From Flagellimonas_A sp039592695 (GTDB lineage Bacteria; Bacteroidota; Bacteroidia; Flavobacteriales; Flavobacteriaceae): a DNA stretch of 64,000 bases. Every line of letters starts with the position of its first letter. Position 1 is the first letter of the stretch. The translations under genes and the position numbers were made by a program. The notes below the pieces were generated by a model. The model was given only the letters and a program-made list of their open reading frames with translations. It was not told where the DNA came from and ran no database searches. The stretch is from NCBI RefSeq assembly GCF_039592695.1, contig NZ_JBBUTK010000001.1, positions 310,001 through 374,000 on the forward strand, in the 5' to 3' direction. Shown here in pieces: positions 55,405 to 62,911 of the stretch.

Positions 55405-56412
55405 TTATTTCAGACCCGATAGGTATTCACTGACCAGCTGCTGGGCCGCTTTGTATGGCGAAATTTTATTGGATTGAATTTGGTCTATCAACGGTGCCAT
55501 ACGTGACTTGATTTTCTGGTCTTGGTAAAAATCGGACTTTAGGGCATCTTCAATGGCCTGTAAAAACCAATTTTGGTTCTGGTCTTGGCGATTTTTATTA
55601 AAATGCCCTTCTTTTTTGGTTTGGGCGGCAAAATCTGTGACCATTTCCCAAATCTCAAAAATTCCTTGGTTTTCTGAAGCTGAGCAGGTCACTGCTTTTG
55701 GAATCCAATTGTTCGGTTTGGGCGGATATAGGTGCAGTGCCCTTGCAAATTCACTTTTGGCCGCTTCGGCCTTTTTCTTGTTGTCGCCATCTGCCTTGTT
55801 GATGACGATGGCATCGGCCATTTCCATCACGCCGCGTTTCATACCCTGTAGCTCATCACCGGCCCCCGCCAATTTCAGCAAAAGGAAGAAATCGACCATG
55901 CTATGTACTGCAACTTCACTTTGGCCAACGCCAACGGTTTCTACCAAAATTATTTCATAACCGGCAGCTTCACATAATAAAATGCTCTCACGGGTCTTTC
56001 TGGCCACACCCCCCAAAGATTCCCCCGAAGCAGTGGGCCTGATGAATGCGAGCGGGTCTTTAGAGAGTTCCTCCATTCGGGTCTTATCGCCCAAAATACT
56101 ACCCTTGCTGATGGTACTGGTGGGATCTACGGCAAGAATGGCCACCTTTTTATTCATTTGGGTCAGCTGCTTCCCCAAGACCTCAATAAAAGTGCTTTTG
56201 CCAACCCCTGGCACCCCGGTGATGCCCACCCTGACGGACTCGACCCGATGGGGCATACATTTTTCAATCAAGAAAAATGCTTGCTCGGCATGTTCTGGCA
56301 ATGTGCTTTCAATCAAGGTAATACCCTTGGCCAAAGCGGCCACATCGCCCGCTTTAATTCGGTTTGCTAAATCTGAAATTGAAAATGTGGTTTTTTTTCT
56401 ATCCAAACCCAA
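55405..56412 (-). CDS. meaB: Methylmalonyl-CoA mutase-associated GTPase MeaB
   Basis: 335 residues. Walker A GVTGVPGVGKSTFIEVLGKQ (about 63-82), VAILAVDPTSTISKGSILGD (about 92-111), VETVGVGQSEVAVHSMVDF (about 155-173) as switch region, and INKADGDN (about 205-212) as the NKxD guanine motif. G3E-family GTPase that protects and reloads adenosylcobalamin in methylmalonyl-CoA mutase, so the cell has a B12-dependent propionate route; the mutase genes are outside the window. The start is TTG 56412. Single gene. Confidence 0.95.
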   Translation of the reverse strand: MGLDRKKTTFSISDLANRIKAGDVAALAKGITLIESTLPEHAEQAFFLIEKCMPHRVESVRVGITGVPGVGKSTFIEVLGKQLTQMNKKVAILAVDPTSTISKGSILGDKTRMEELSKDPLAFIRPTASGESLGGVARKTRESILLCEAAGYEIILVETVGVGQSEVAVHSMVDFFLLLKLAGAGDELQGMKRGVMEMADAIVINKADGDNKKKAEAAKSEFARALHLYPPKPNNWIPKAVTCSASENQGIFEIWEMVTDFAAQTKKEGHFNKNRQDQNQNWFLQAIEDALKSDFYQDQKIKSRMAPLIDQIQSNKISPYKAAQQLVSEYLSGLK

Positions 56413-56532
56413 GATTGATACTAGGCTAAGGTAGTTGATTTGTTGACACTTTCTGTTTTCACATAAATTTAATAGCGGTCATTCGTGTATTCAATTGTCA
56501 AATACTACCTTTTGGCAAATAAATGATGAACA

Positions 56533-56958
56533 ATGAAAACAATTTTTGATACCCAGGCCACCAATACAGGAGGTCGTGCAGGTCATGTGAGGAGCAACGA
56601 TGGTGTAATTGATTTTGATATCAAAATGCCCAGACCTGATGGAAAATCCGATGGTCAGTCCACAAATCCAGAACAGTTGTTCGCCGCAGCGTATTCCACT
56701 TGTTTTGCAGGAGCGATACAAGCCGTGGCCAAAGAACATGGTGTGGATGACTTGGGCGACTTTAATGTGACCGCAACCGTTTCGTTCAACAAAGATGATG
56801 ATGGATTTTTCATAGAAGCCATATTGGATTCTTACATACCTACCGTTGATAAGGAAAAAGGAGAGGCATTGGTCAACGCCGCGCATGAAATATGTCCGTA
56901 CAGCAAAGCGACCAGAGACAACATCACAGTTCATTTGAATCTGCTGATGGACGAATAA
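56533..56958 (+). CDS. Organic hydroperoxide resistance protein, Ohr/OsmC family
   Basis: 141 residues. TIFDTQATNTGGRAGHVRSN (about 3-22) is the typical Ohr N-terminus. The two redox cysteines are in AAYSTCFAGAIQAVA (Cys at about 61) and HEICPYSKATRDNI (Cys at about 125). Thiol peroxidase that detoxifies organic and fatty-acid hydroperoxides in the cytoplasm. No MarR-type OhrR gene is adjacent. A strong terminator follows. Confidence 0.94.
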   Translation: MKTIFDTQATNTGGRAGHVRSNDGVIDFDIKMPRPDGKSDGQSTNPEQLFAAAYSTCFAGAIQAVAKEHGVDDLGDFNVTATVSFNKDDDGFFIEAILDSYIPTVDKEKGEALVNAAHEICPYSKATRDNITVHLNLLMDE

Positions 56959-56982
56959 CAGGCTGCAAAAGAATATATTGGG

Positions 56983-57016
56983 AATCCTGAAAGTTTCGGC
57001 TTTCAGGATTTTTTTG
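56983..57016 (+). terminator. Rho-independent terminator after ohr
   Basis: AATCCTGAAAG and CTTTCAGGATT form a perfect 11-bp stem around TTTCGG, followed by TTTTT. Starts 25 bases after the stop codon. Confidence 0.92.
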
Positions 57017-57107
57017 TTAAAATTCCACTAAAGGCAAGCAATTTTGCAACGCAACCTATTTCTGAGAGTCTATTAGATAAACAACAAAACCAAACCCAGC
57101 ACCAATC

Positions 57108-57647
57108 ATGCACCTTGAGTTGGTAGAACAGTGCAAGAAAAATGACCGTAAGGCACAGATTCAGCTGTATCGAAAGTACAGTGAGGGCATGTTCTGTGTT
57201 GCGATGCGGTTTTTAAAAAATGCCGATGACGCTGAAGATGTGTTGCAAGAATCATTTATAAAGGCTTTTCAAAAATTGCACCAGTTCAAGGGCGAGGTCA
57301 CTTTTGGGGCATGGTTGAAGCGTATTGTGGTCAACCGAAGTATTGATTTTTTGAAGTCAAAACAGCAAAAAACGATCGAGTTGAATGAAGGCTATATGCA
57401 TATTACCGACGACAGGGATTGGAAAGTGGATGACGGCATTGGTATTGAAGAAGTAAAGCGTGAGATTGAACAATTGCCCGATAAATACCGATTTGTGGTT
57501 CAGTTGTATTTGGTGGAAGGCTATGACCATGCTGAAATATCGCAGATAATGGAAATTTCAGAGACCGCTTCTAGAACAAGGCTATCGAGAGGAAAAAACT
57601 ACGTGAAAGAATCGCTTAAAAAGAAGAATTATGGCACAGGATCTTAG
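57108..57647 (+). CDS. ECF-family RNA polymerase sigma factor
   Basis: 179 residues. Sigma-70 region 2: YRKYSEGMFCVAMRFLKNAD (about 22-41), DAEDVLQESFIKAFQKL and FGAWLKRIVVNRSIDFLK (about 66-83). Region 4 is the HTH at EGYDHAEISQIMEISETAS (about 144-162), followed by RTRLSRGK. Directs polymerase to stress- or surface-related promoters. Its last 17 bases overlap the next gene, a putative anti-sigma factor, which implies coupled translation and control of its activity by that membrane partner. Confidence 0.94.
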   Translation: MHLELVEQCKKNDRKAQIQLYRKYSEGMFCVAMRFLKNADDAEDVLQESFIKAFQKLHQFKGEVTFGAWLKRIVVNRSIDFLKSKQQKTIELNEGYMHITDDRDWKVDDGIGIEEVKREIEQLPDKYRFVVQLYLVEGYDHAEISQIMEISETASRTRLSRGKNYVKESLKKKNYGTGS

Positions 57648-58221
57648 AAAGCTTTTTGAGGAAGAGCGCAGCAAGAAAAAGTTCAAGATGAAAGAAGGGC
57701 ACGAAGACCGATTTTTAGAACGGTTGGAGAAAAACCTGCCCGTCAAAAAGAAGTCCTACAATTATCGATGGCTGGGTATCGTCGCCTCTGTTGCGATAAT
57801 GCTAGGGGTGGGGACCTACTTTTTTCTAAGTCCCCAAAATAGCAATCCCACTACAAAAACAACGATTGTAGATACATCAGAAAACCAAAACACTGAAACG
57901 GGCATATCTCTCGGGGATCTTTCACCAGATCTGCAGAAACTTGAAAACTATTACACGGCAAACATCAATCTTGAATTGGCCAGTCTAGAAATTTCAGATG
58001 AAAACAAAGAATTGGTCGATGGATACCTTGAGCAATTGGCAGAACTCAACGAAGAGTATCAAAATCTCAACCATGAGCTCAATGATATTGGCCCCAACGA
58101 CGAGACCATAACGGCCCTCATAAAGAATCTGCAATTGAGGCTGCAATTGCTTCAGAAATTAAAAACAAAGTTGAATCAATTTAAATCATCAAAAAATGAA
58201 CAACAAGCAACTATTATTTAA
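57631..58221 (+). CDS. Putative single-pass anti-sigma factor
   Basis: 196 residues. A charged cytoplasmic N-terminus (about 1-45, LRKLFEEERSKKKFKMKEGH), one membrane helix WLGIVASVAIMLGVGTYFFL (about 46-65), then an extracytoplasmic Ser/Thr linker and a mostly helical domain with coiled-coil pattern LEQLAELNEEYQNLNHELND (about 131-150). No zinc HxxxCxxC motif of ZAS anti-sigmas is seen. The role is inferred from topology and from overlap with the ECF sigma gene (17 bases) and the following gene (26 bases). Confidence 0.7.
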   Translation: MAQDLRKLFEEERSKKKFKMKEGHEDRFLERLEKNLPVKKKSYNYRWLGIVASVAIMLGVGTYFFLSPQNSNPTTKTTIVDTSENQNTETGISLGDLSPDLQKLENYYTANINLELASLEISDENKELVDGYLEQLAELNEEYQNLNHELNDIGPNDETITALIKNLQLRLQLLQKLKTKLNQFKSSKNEQQATII

Positions 58222-59632
58222 CACCGCACTGGCTTTTATGGTTGCCCTTGGGATGACCGCCCAAGAACAATCAAAGACTTATAAAGAAACGTTCATTGTC
58301 TCTGATGATGCAGTGCTGGAAATCAATACAAGTCATGCAGACATTGAGTTTGAGACGTGGGATAAAAACCAAGTTGAAATCACTGCTATTGTCACATTGG
58401 AAGGAGCAACGGATGAGGAGATGGAAAAGTATTTCGATAAATCACCTGTAGAAATTAAAGGAAATAGCAACGAAATCGAAATTACCACCTCTTCCAAAGA
58501 CTCTTGGAACTTTATTGCCGACAGTAACTTCGATTTCAATTTTGATGTTCCGAAGATGGAACTTTTATTTGAAGACCTTGAATTTCCTGAACTTCCAGAA
58601 TTGGCCGTGATTCCAGAGATGCCCGAACTGCCCCCTATGCCGCCCATCCCCTTTACCAATTTTGATTATGGAAAATATAAGAAGGATGGAGATAAATATC
58701 TCAAAGAATGGAAGAAAGAATTTGACAAGAATTTTGACAAAGAATATCAAAAACGGCTTGAAGCTTGGAGTGAAGAAATGAAGGAACGCTCAGAGCGCAT
58801 GAAGGCAAGAATTGAAGAACGAAAAGCCGAGCGCGAGAAAGCGATGGAAGAACGCAAAAAAGCACTTGCCGAAAACCGAGAGGCACTCAGAGAGCAGCGT
58901 GAGGCACTTAGGGAACAGCGAAACTCATTGAGAAGGCACTACGGCCGTAACGTCATCATTTCTAGAGACGGCGATGAAGAACCCAGCATCTTTTACTTTT
59001 CATCAGATGGGGAGGATAAGCGATACAAAGTGAAAAAATCCATCAAAATCAAGATGCCCAAGTCGGTCAAATTGAAAATGAATGTCAGGCATGGTGCGGT
59101 CAAGTTGGCCGCACTTGCCAAAGACGTTGATGCAAATCTTCGCTACTCCAGTTTGACGGGTTCTATTGTTGAAGGCAGAAATACAGATATTCGCGCTTCC
59201 TATTCACCCGTTTTTATCGACAAATGGAATTATGGGGCGTTAAAAATCGATTATACCGATGATGTTGAACTCTATGAGGTTACTGAACTAGACCTTAATT
59301 CGGTCTCTTCAAACATCATCATACATAAATTGACACAAGGGGCAAAGATGAATGCGAATCTCGGCGTATTGAACATCAAAAAGATACAAGATGATTTTAA
59401 GACGCTCAGTATCGATGTGAAAAATGGCGAGTTGCACTGTAAAATTCCAAATAGTGCTTTTTTGGTCGAGGTAGACGAGACCCATTCTGATGTAAAATAC
59501 CCCAACACTTTGGTTTTAGAAAAGTCAACAGGGTTCAGCAATGTTGTACACTCTGGGTATCATGTGAACAACAAAAGCCCCAAGTTCATCAAAATCAATT
59601 CAAGGTACAGTGATGTGGTCTTAGAAGATTAG
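58196..59632 (+). CDS. Secreted DUF4097-like beta-strand protein with charged coiled-coil insert
   Basis: 478 residues. A signal peptide (about 1-22) is followed by beta-rich sequence (about 30-120, LEINTSHADIEFETWDKNQV), a Pro-rich stretch PELPELAVIPEMPELPPMPP (about 131-150), a long Lys/Glu/Arg helix (about 160-238) with heptad-like EALREQR repeats, and then a second beta-rich half (about 260-478) of the DUF4097 adhesin-like type, with repeated DVxLxY and HSDVKYP strands. Predicted periplasmic or surface. Starts inside the previous gene (26-base overlap), so all three products are made together. Probably a target or sensor of the sigma/anti-sigma pair. Confidence 0.72.
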   Translation: MNNKQLLFNTALAFMVALGMTAQEQSKTYKETFIVSDDAVLEINTSHADIEFETWDKNQVEITAIVTLEGATDEEMEKYFDKSPVEIKGNSNEIEITTSSKDSWNFIADSNFDFNFDVPKMELLFEDLEFPELPELAVIPEMPELPPMPPIPFTNFDYGKYKKDGDKYLKEWKKEFDKNFDKEYQKRLEAWSEEMKERSERMKARIEERKAEREKAMEERKKALAENREALREQREALREQRNSLRRHYGRNVIISRDGDEEPSIFYFSSDGEDKRYKVKKSIKIKMPKSVKLKMNVRHGAVKLAALAKDVDANLRYSSLTGSIVEGRNTDIRASYSPVFIDKWNYGALKIDYTDDVELYEVTELDLNSVSSNIIIHKLTQGAKMNANLGVLNIKKIQDDFKTLSIDVKNGELHCKIPNSAFLVEVDETHSDVKYPNTLVLEKSTGFSNVVHSGYHVNNKSPKFIKINSRYSDVVLED

Positions 59633-59672
59633 CACAGTTTCCCAAGTCTGCTTGTCCTTCCTTTCGACCTAC

Positions 59673-60356
59673 TCAATGGGCATCTTCTTTTAAATAATCT
59701 TGAAAATTTTCTTTGAATCGGTTCAACCTGGGTATTGAAACGTTTCTAACGTAGGAGTTGTTGGGATTTTTCCGCTCAAAATCTTGATGGTATTCCTCGG
59801 CCTTGTAAAAAGTATCAAACTCAGTGACCTCGGTCACAATGGGGCGACCATAGACATTTTCTGCTTCCAACGCTTTGATATAGCTTTCAATGACATCTTT
59901 TTGGTCTTCGTTTTTATAAAAGGCAATAGATCGGTATTGGGCTCCGCGGTCAGGCCCTTGACGGTTCAGGCTTGTGGGGTCATGAGACCCAAAAAACACC
60001 TGTACCAGCTGAAAGAATGAAATGACCTTGGGGTCGTAGTATACTTCAACAGCTTCCGCATGGCTGGTACGGCCATAGGCCACTTGTTCATACGTCGGAT
60101 TTTCCTCTTTACCGCCAGAATAACCTGAAACTACTTCTTTCACGCCCTTGACACTCTCGAAAATAGCTTCCACACACCAAAAACAACCACTGGCAAAATA
60201 TGCCGTCTCAAATTCTTGCAATTGTGCTGAAGTGTACACTGTTTTTTCGGGCAGTTCAGCTTTGGCGGTGGCCTCTACAGCCTTTTTTTTGGTGCTCTTG
60301 GGTTGGCAGCTGACAGAAATTAAGAGCAGCAGGGCCAAAAAAGTAGTACGGATCAT
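59673..60356 (-). CDS. msrA: Peptide-methionine (S)-S-oxide reductase MsrA, lipoprotein form
   Basis: 227 residues. Lipoprotein signal ending at SVSC (Cys17), then a linker, then the MsrA domain with catalytic FASGCFWCVEAIF (about 54-66), EVVSGYSGG and the YRSIAFY and EEYHQDF blocks. Reduces methionine-S-sulfoxide in proteins. The signal places it in the periplasm or outer membrane, so it repairs envelope proteins; the resolving cysteine would be the second Cys of CFWC, with reducing power coming from a periplasmic thioredoxin-like partner such as the one at 10735, which is speculation. Confidence 0.94.
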   Translation of the reverse strand: MIRTTFLALLLLISVSCQPKSTKKKAVEATAKAELPEKTVYTSAQLQEFETAYFASGCFWCVEAIFESVKGVKEVVSGYSGGKEENPTYEQVAYGRTSHAEAVEVYYDPKVISFFQLVQVFFGSHDPTSLNRQGPDRGAQYRSIAFYKNEDQKDVIESYIKALEAENVYGRPIVTEVTEFDTFYKAEEYHQDFERKNPNNSYVRNVSIPRLNRFKENFQDYLKEDAH

Positions 60357-60421
60357 GATTTTTTATTTTAGTGTTTAGTAGTTATTTACGGTAAAAAATT
60401 ACGCCGGGTTTCGTAAAAACT

Positions 60422-61114
60422 TCAAATGGTCACCGTATCGCCAATATTAGGCAACAATAGTTCTATGTTCTTGGATTTAAAATGGGCTTTCGCCATATTT
60501 TTGTCCAGTTTTATGGGAGGAAAGGTATCATAGTGACACCCCAGAACTTTGTTGCAGTTCACAAAACCTGCTGCAATGGCCGCATCTTCGTAGCCCATGG
60601 TAAAATTGTCACCGATGGGAAGCACCGCCAAATTGATGGACGGACAGGTTTCGGGAATCAATTTCATATCCATGGTGAGCGCGGTGTCACCTGCAATATA
60701 GATACATCGGTCTTTGGTAGAAATGACAAATCCACCTGGATTGCCACCATAAGAACCATCTGGAAGCACACTTGAATGAATGGCACTGACATATTTTATG
60801 GTTCCAAAATCAAATGTTGCTTTGCCACCATGGTTCATTCCGTGGCCTTCAATACCTTTTTTAGAAAACCATTGAACGATTTCATAATTGGATACCAATC
60901 TGGCCTTTGGATTGTTCTTGGCAATGGTCTCAACATCAAGAACATGGTCTTCGTGACCATGGGTGGCCAAAATATAATCTGCTTTCAACGCATCTATTTC
61001 AATGTCTTTTGCGAGGTCGTTACCACTGATAAACGGGTCAACAATGATGTGGGCGCCATCTATTTCCAGATGCAGCGCGGCATGGCCGAGATATGTGATT
61101 TTCATTGTACTCAT
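60422..61114 (-). CDS. UPF0173 metal-dependent hydrolase
   Basis: 230 residues, metallo-beta-lactamase fold. ITYLGHAALHLEIDGAHIIV (about 6-25), then ATHGHEDHVLD (about 50-60; HxHxDH), HGMNHGGKATFDFG, and AGDTALTMDMK (about 140-150) with the bridging Asp, in the UPF0173/YtkL order. Cytoplasmic, substrate unknown; members are often annotated L-ascorbate 6-phosphate lactonase-like. ATG 61114 and 61105 are both possible starts. It stands alone between msrA and the divergent M23 gene. Confidence 0.9.
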   Translation of the reverse strand: MSTMKITYLGHAALHLEIDGAHIIVDPFISGNDLAKDIEIDALKADYILATHGHEDHVLDVETIAKNNPKARLVSNYEIVQWFSKKGIEGHGMNHGGKATFDFGTIKYVSAIHSSVLPDGSYGGNPGGFVISTKDRCIYIAGDTALTMDMKLIPETCPSINLAVLPIGDNFTMGYEDAAIAAGFVNCNKVLGCHYDTFPPIKLDKNMAKAHFKSKNIELLLPNIGDTVTI

Positions 61115-61203
61115 TTTAAGTTTTTAAACGGTTTTCAAAATAAGTAATTCAACGTAAAGCTTTTTGTTCTTATGAAAACAATCTTATCTTTCTTGGTAGA
61201 TTT

Positions 61204-61887
61204 TTGCCTTTTAAAAAATTGGATTTTCTAGCAAAACTGAACACGGAAAGAATGCCCATTCTTTTATTGGATGGCCGTATTGCCTATAAGCACTATTGTC
61301 ACATCGATCTTTCTGTTCATAATCCAGAATTGAAAACTTTCTCCATTTCAGATGCTTCACAATGCCAGCGGTACATTGATTTGGTTCTTGAGCGCAAGGG
61401 CTGTAAAGTAGCCTACGGAGGTTATTTGGAGCGGCGAAACCTGTATTCTAAATCTGAGCGATTTTCTGAAGGAAACATGCGAGACATCCATTTAGGCATG
61501 GATTTCTGGTGCAAAGCAGGCACAGAGGTCATTGCACCGTTGGATGGGGTTGTGCACAGTTTCAACAACAATTTAGATAACGGCAACTACGGGCCAACCC
61601 TCATTTTAGAGCATTCCATTGCTTCTGTTACATTCTACACACTGTATGGGCACCTATCCTTGAAATCATTGTCATTGTATAAAAATGGCAAACTGTTCAA
61701 GAAAGGAGCCGTTTTGGGGTGGTTGGGCACCCCGGATGTCAATGTCGGTTATGCACCGCATCTCCATTTTCAAATTATCATCAATCTTCATGAATTTAGA
61801 GGCGATTACCCGGGAGTTTGCGCAGAAAAAGACCTGGAACTTTACAAAAGCAACTGCCCTGACCCCAACCATCTTCTACAATTATAA
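61204..61887 (+). CDS. M23-type peptidoglycan metallopeptidase domain protein without signal peptide
   Basis: 227 residues. LysM or signal sequences are absent; the N-terminal 90 residues (LARNLY-type block AYGGYLERRNLY about 76-87) are typical for this flavobacterial group. M23 zinc motifs: DIHLGMDFW (about 96-104; H-x3-D) and HLHFQI (about 188-193; HxH), with TFYTLYGHLS between. Start is TTG 61204; the ATG at 61172 is out of frame. A cytoplasmic M23 protein is odd for a cell-wall hydrolase, so its target may not be peptidoglycan, or export may be non-classical. Confidence 0.82.
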   Translation: MPFKKLDFLAKLNTERMPILLLDGRIAYKHYCHIDLSVHNPELKTFSISDASQCQRYIDLVLERKGCKVAYGGYLERRNLYSKSERFSEGNMRDIHLGMDFWCKAGTEVIAPLDGVVHSFNNNLDNGNYGPTLILEHSIASVTFYTLYGHLSLKSLSLYKNGKLFKKGAVLGWLGTPDVNVGYAPHLHFQIIINLHEFRGDYPGVCAEKDLELYKSNCPDPNHLLQL

Positions 61888-62075
61888 TGTAGGTATTATC
61901 GGTGAAATGCACTTCATCTCGTTGTGCCGTTTTACAGCTACAAAACGCTCATCGATAGTTTTTTACACTTTATCCATACTTTGGTTTTTTACCGAAAAAT
62001 AAGGCGGATAGGCCGAGTATTCTCTGGGCTAGGTCCATGTCAGGGTATTTTTAATGTAACAAAAGTGCCCAAGTG

Positions 62076-62309
62076 ATGAAAACAGTTTTAACCTTTATCG
62101 CAGTTCTTTTCTTCGGAGTCACAGTTACGGCCCAAAGCACAAAAGAGATAAAGGTTGAGCCTATCACAAAGACAGTTGAGTTGGATATTGACCTTACAAA
62201 GCAACAAGAGCCACAGAAAGAGGTCGCTAGGTTGTACCGATACAAGAATTCACGCATCAAAAAAGAATTGGCTTTTCGCACAAAGCGCAATAGGGCCAAA
62301 TTGGCTTAG
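62076..62309 (+). CDS. Small secreted protein, tandem paralogue 1
   Basis: 77 residues from ATG 62076 (a GTG one codon earlier is in frame). Signal peptide (MKTVLTFIAVLFFGVTVTAQ), short acidic/Thr-rich middle, and a basic C-terminal tail KEVARLYRYKNSRIKKELAF followed by R-TKRNRAKLA. The tail, with alternating aromatic and basic residues, is shared almost unchanged with the next gene. Predicted periplasmic; its basic tail could bind membrane, peptidoglycan or DNA. Function unknown. Confidence 0.72.
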   Translation: MKTVLTFIAVLFFGVTVTAQSTKEIKVEPITKTVELDIDLTKQQEPQKEVARLYRYKNSRIKKELAFRTKRNRAKLA

Positions 62310-62311
62310 TC

Positions 62312-62422
62312 ATGACCACCACAGTGCTCATCTTTTTCACACTTGCATTTAGTGCTGCCTTTGTTCTCATCTCAATCTATTTGTTGGTAAGAACGAAAAG
62401 GAAAAACAATCAAGAAAAATAA
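62312..62422 (+). CDS. 36-residue single-helix membrane protein
   Basis: ATG 62312 lies two bases after the stop of paralogue 1 and opens a 36-codon frame. A hydrophobic segment (VLIFFTLAFSAAFVLISIYL) is followed by a basic tail (LVRTKRKNNQEK), giving one membrane helix with a positive-inside end. The close spacing suggests it is translated from the same message. Without homologues in hand it is a candidate small protein; chance is possible. Confidence 0.5.
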   Translation: MTTTVLIFFTLAFSAAFVLISIYLLVRTKRKNNQEK

Positions 62423-62637
62423 CTGAATTTCATATTTCAATCCAAAATATCTTTTGATAAAGACCGATAATATGCACAAAATCAAGGTGAACGGTATTGG
62501 CGATAATGTGCATTCATCGAGGGTTTTATGCACTTTGTCTTATGTGTGGTCGAATATCGAAAAATAGGTGCTTTTTGACGAATCAAACCACCCACAGCAT
62601 ACCGTACCCCGTTCTAATAATAACAAAACCCAAAGTG

Positions 62638-62883
62638 ATGAAAGCTATTTTAACCTTAACATTTGTAATTTTCTTCGGAACAGTGGCATTGGCACAAGAG
62701 CCTACACCAAACCAAAAGGTAGCTACTGTTGAAATGGGTGTTGTTCTTACAGAAAACCAAGTTCAAGAGAGTTCTAAATTAGAAGGCGGAAAAGAAGTCG
62801 CTAGACTTTACAAGCATAAGAATGCCCGTGCAAAGAAAGAATTGGTTTTCACCACCAAAAGAAACAAAGCAAAATTGGCCTAA
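62638..62883 (+). CDS. Small secreted protein, tandem paralogue 2
   Basis: 81 residues from ATG 62638; the open frame runs back to 62497, but that part is not conserved. Signal peptide MKAILTLTFVIFFGTVALAQ; the C-terminal tail KEVARLYKHKNARAKKELVF followed by TTKRNKAKLA is nearly the same as in paralogue 1 (62076). The segment just before the ATG (AACAAAAC-CCAAAGTGATGAAA) also matches the leader of paralogue 1, so the duplication includes the start region. Confidence 0.75.
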   Translation: MKAILTLTFVIFFGTVALAQEPTPNQKVATVEMGVVLTENQVQESSKLEGGKEVARLYKHKNARAKKELVFTTKRNKAKLA

Positions 62884-62911
62884 TCAAAATCCCTTTCTAA
62901 TATGAGTACAT

